Source: an uncultured Bacilli bacterium
GTDB lineage: Bacteria; Bacillota_I; Bacilli_A; RF39; UBA660
DNA length: 6,109 nucleotides
NCBI GenBank assembly: GCA_947629425.1
Contig: CANRDR010000093.1
Coordinates: forward strand, 1 to 6,109
Reading direction: 5' to 3'
Of the stretch, positions 5,272 to 6,109 are shown in pieces. How positions within the stretch are numbered: the stretch's first letter is position 1; the number at the start of each line of letters is the position of its first letter. The notes under the pieces were generated by a model. That model saw only the letters and a list, made by a program, of their open reading frames with translations. It did not search any database and had not been told where the DNA came from. The translations under genes were made by a program, and so were the position numbers.

Positions 5272-6058
5272 GTAATCTCTCTAAAATGTTTGCTTTACAC
5301 TTTTTATAGTTTTTCCTTCTTCCTTCGGTTAATGCTTCTTGTACAGAATGATATATATTTTGTGATGAAGACGTTTTATATAATAAAATTGGATAAGCTA
5401 TTGTTTCTAAGCTATCTGACCTTACATATACTTCAACTTCTATATCTCTTCTTTCTAATTCTTTCGCTACTTCTGTAAAATTTTCATATCTGCTGTCATG
5501 CGCTTCTATAGTAGCCAACCTTCCAATTCCCATGTTTTCTATCATTAAAGCATATCTTTCAAAAACTGATAGCAAAGATTCCTCTCTTGATGTTGCAATT
5601 AATCTTGCTATAATATTGTATTTTATTGGGGAAGCTTTTAATGAATCAATAATATTGATTTTTGCCATTGTGCCTTCAAAAATAAAATCGTATCCATTTT
5701 GTATAAGTTCATTTAGTAGTCTATTTGTTATTCTTCCTGTTGCCTTATCTGTTATCTCTGAATACAATTCAGGATATTTTTCGGCAATTTCCATAGATTT
5801 TTTGTATAACCCTCTATAAATATCTGAATCTAAAACAACTACCTCTTCGGATTTAGCCTTAAAATCTCTTTTCGATTTTAATACTAATCCTATTTTGCCC
5901 GCACCTGGTTGTCCTCCTGTAACTATTGCTGTTGGTTTTCCTTTTGATGGCTGACGATTACCAATAATTAATCTTTTTGCTTCTTCGTACATTTCCTCAA
6001 ATTCTTCTTCTGAAAGTTGATACTTTGTTTTTACCTCTTCTATTTCTTTATCAGTCAT
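5153..6058 (-). CDS. Zeta toxin family kinase with altered Walker A motif
   Basis: Zeta/PezT toxins are kinases that phosphorylate UDP-N-acetylglucosamine-type cell-wall precursors and are held in check by a partner antitoxin. Numbering from ATG 6056-6058 (301 residues): Walker A GGQPGAGKI at 48-56, LDSDIYR at 76-82 (putative catalytic Asp), IFEGTM at 126-131, and arginines in FERY (Arg168) and GRLA (Arg180) at the places of the conserved zeta arginines. A charged coiled-coil tail (about 245-300) follows. The residue after the P-loop lysine is Ile, encoded ATA, where Ser or Thr normally binds magnesium; one C-to-T change from ACA would explain it. Activity is therefore doubtful. The ATG follows AAGGCGGTGA, a near-perfect ribosome binding site; the upstream in-frame GTG at 6065-6067 falls inside that site and is rejected. 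The start overlaps the preceding gene by 8 bases. The last 31 residues are almost identical to the fragment at 3467-3584. Confidence 0.9.
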   Translation of the reverse strand: MTDKEIEEVKTKYQLSEEEFEEMYEEAKRLIIGNRQPSKGKPTAIVTGGQPGAGKIGLVLKSKRDFKAKSEEVVVLDSDIYRGLYKKSMEIAEKYPELYSEITDKATGRITNRLLNELIQNGYDFIFEGTMAKINIIDSLKASPIKYNIIARLIATSREESLLSVFERYALMIENMGIGRLATIEAHDSRYENFTEVAKELERRDIEVEVYVRSDSLETIAYPILLYKTSSSQNIYHSVQEALTEGRRKNYKKCKANILERLQELNKKLKGLAERNLEFKTELDKLNEILTRGIEENNEER

Positions 6059-6109
6059 TAGTATCACCGCCTTTTATTCTGGTTTTTACTTCCTTTGCAT
6101 AAACATTAT
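6051..6109 (-). CDS. Partial gene, putative antitoxin partner of the zeta toxin (C-terminus only)
   Basis: Only the last 18 codons are in the window. The frame reads NVYAKEVKTRIKGGDTND and ends at TGA 6051-6053, overlapping the zeta ATG (6056-6058) by 8 bases. Such an overlap with a strong internal ribosome binding site is the classic arrangement of an antitoxin gene coupled to its toxin. The tail is basic and polar with no membrane segment. The other two frames hit stops within the same stretch or read poorly. The antitoxin role is inferred from position alone; the family cannot be identified from 18 residues. Confidence 0.55.
   Translation of the reverse strand, partial: NVYAKEVKTRIKGGDTND

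Noticed and set aside
5290..5819. Plus-strand open frames antisense to the zeta gene
   Set aside because: They are shadows of the zeta coding sequence, hydrophobic only because of reversed AT-rich codons.
1..6109. CRISPR array, tRNA, rRNA or riboswitch
   Set aside because: I saw no regularly spaced repeats, no cloverleaf-like sequence and no conserved riboswitch core on either strand; the only clear long repeat is the two-copy zeta/MBL junction.

Overview
The window is very AT-rich (by eye about a quarter G+C) with strong GGAGG-type ribosome binding sites. It encodes a clostridial-type large serine recombinase, a zeta toxin and a small-molecule kinase-like protein. This points to a low-G+C Bacillota, most likely a member of Clostridia; I cannot name a genus. 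Every supportable gene lies on the minus strand, so transcription runs from high to low coordinates.

Layout in transcription order. (1) 6051-6109: last 18 codons of a gene that overlaps the next by 8 bases, probably the antitoxin partner. (2) 5153-6058: a full-length zeta-toxin-like kinase whose Walker A motif ends GKI instead of GK[ST]. (3) 5081-5146: the first dozen codons of a metallo-beta-lactamase (MBL) gene, broken off after the conserved start. (4) 5000-5073: a promoter with two palindromes. (5) 4479-5000 and 3657-4475: a NUDIX hydrolase and a compact kinase-like protein, nearly abutting and probably translationally coupled. (6) 3467-3584: a C-terminal scrap of a second zeta gene. (7) 2663-3460: an intact RNase Z-like MBL hydrolase. 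(8) 2463-2524: a terminator. (9) 2274-2442: a frameshifted coding remnant. (10) 2104-2208: a 34-residue small ORF with a good ribosome binding site. (11) 443-2008: a large serine recombinase with a 16-bp palindrome at its promoter. (12) 85-388: the frameshifted C-terminal half of a ZIP-family metal transporter, followed by a terminator at the window edge.

The main structural result is a direct repeat of about 158 bp (3427-3584 and 5113-5271, roughly 96% identical in its core). It spans the junction between the zeta gene's 3' end and the MBL gene's start. The NUDIX-kinase pair sits exactly between the two copies. Either this pair was inserted into an ancestral zeta-MBL operon with duplication of the junction, or a larger tandem array decayed. 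Recombination between the copies would delete about 1.69 kb and restore a continuous zeta-MBL operon.

The region reads as an accessory island: a recombinase abutting a broken chromosomal ZIP gene at one end, then a toxin-antitoxin-like operon with nucleotide-processing and phosphotransfer enzymes. That these enzymes act together is inference from gene order only.
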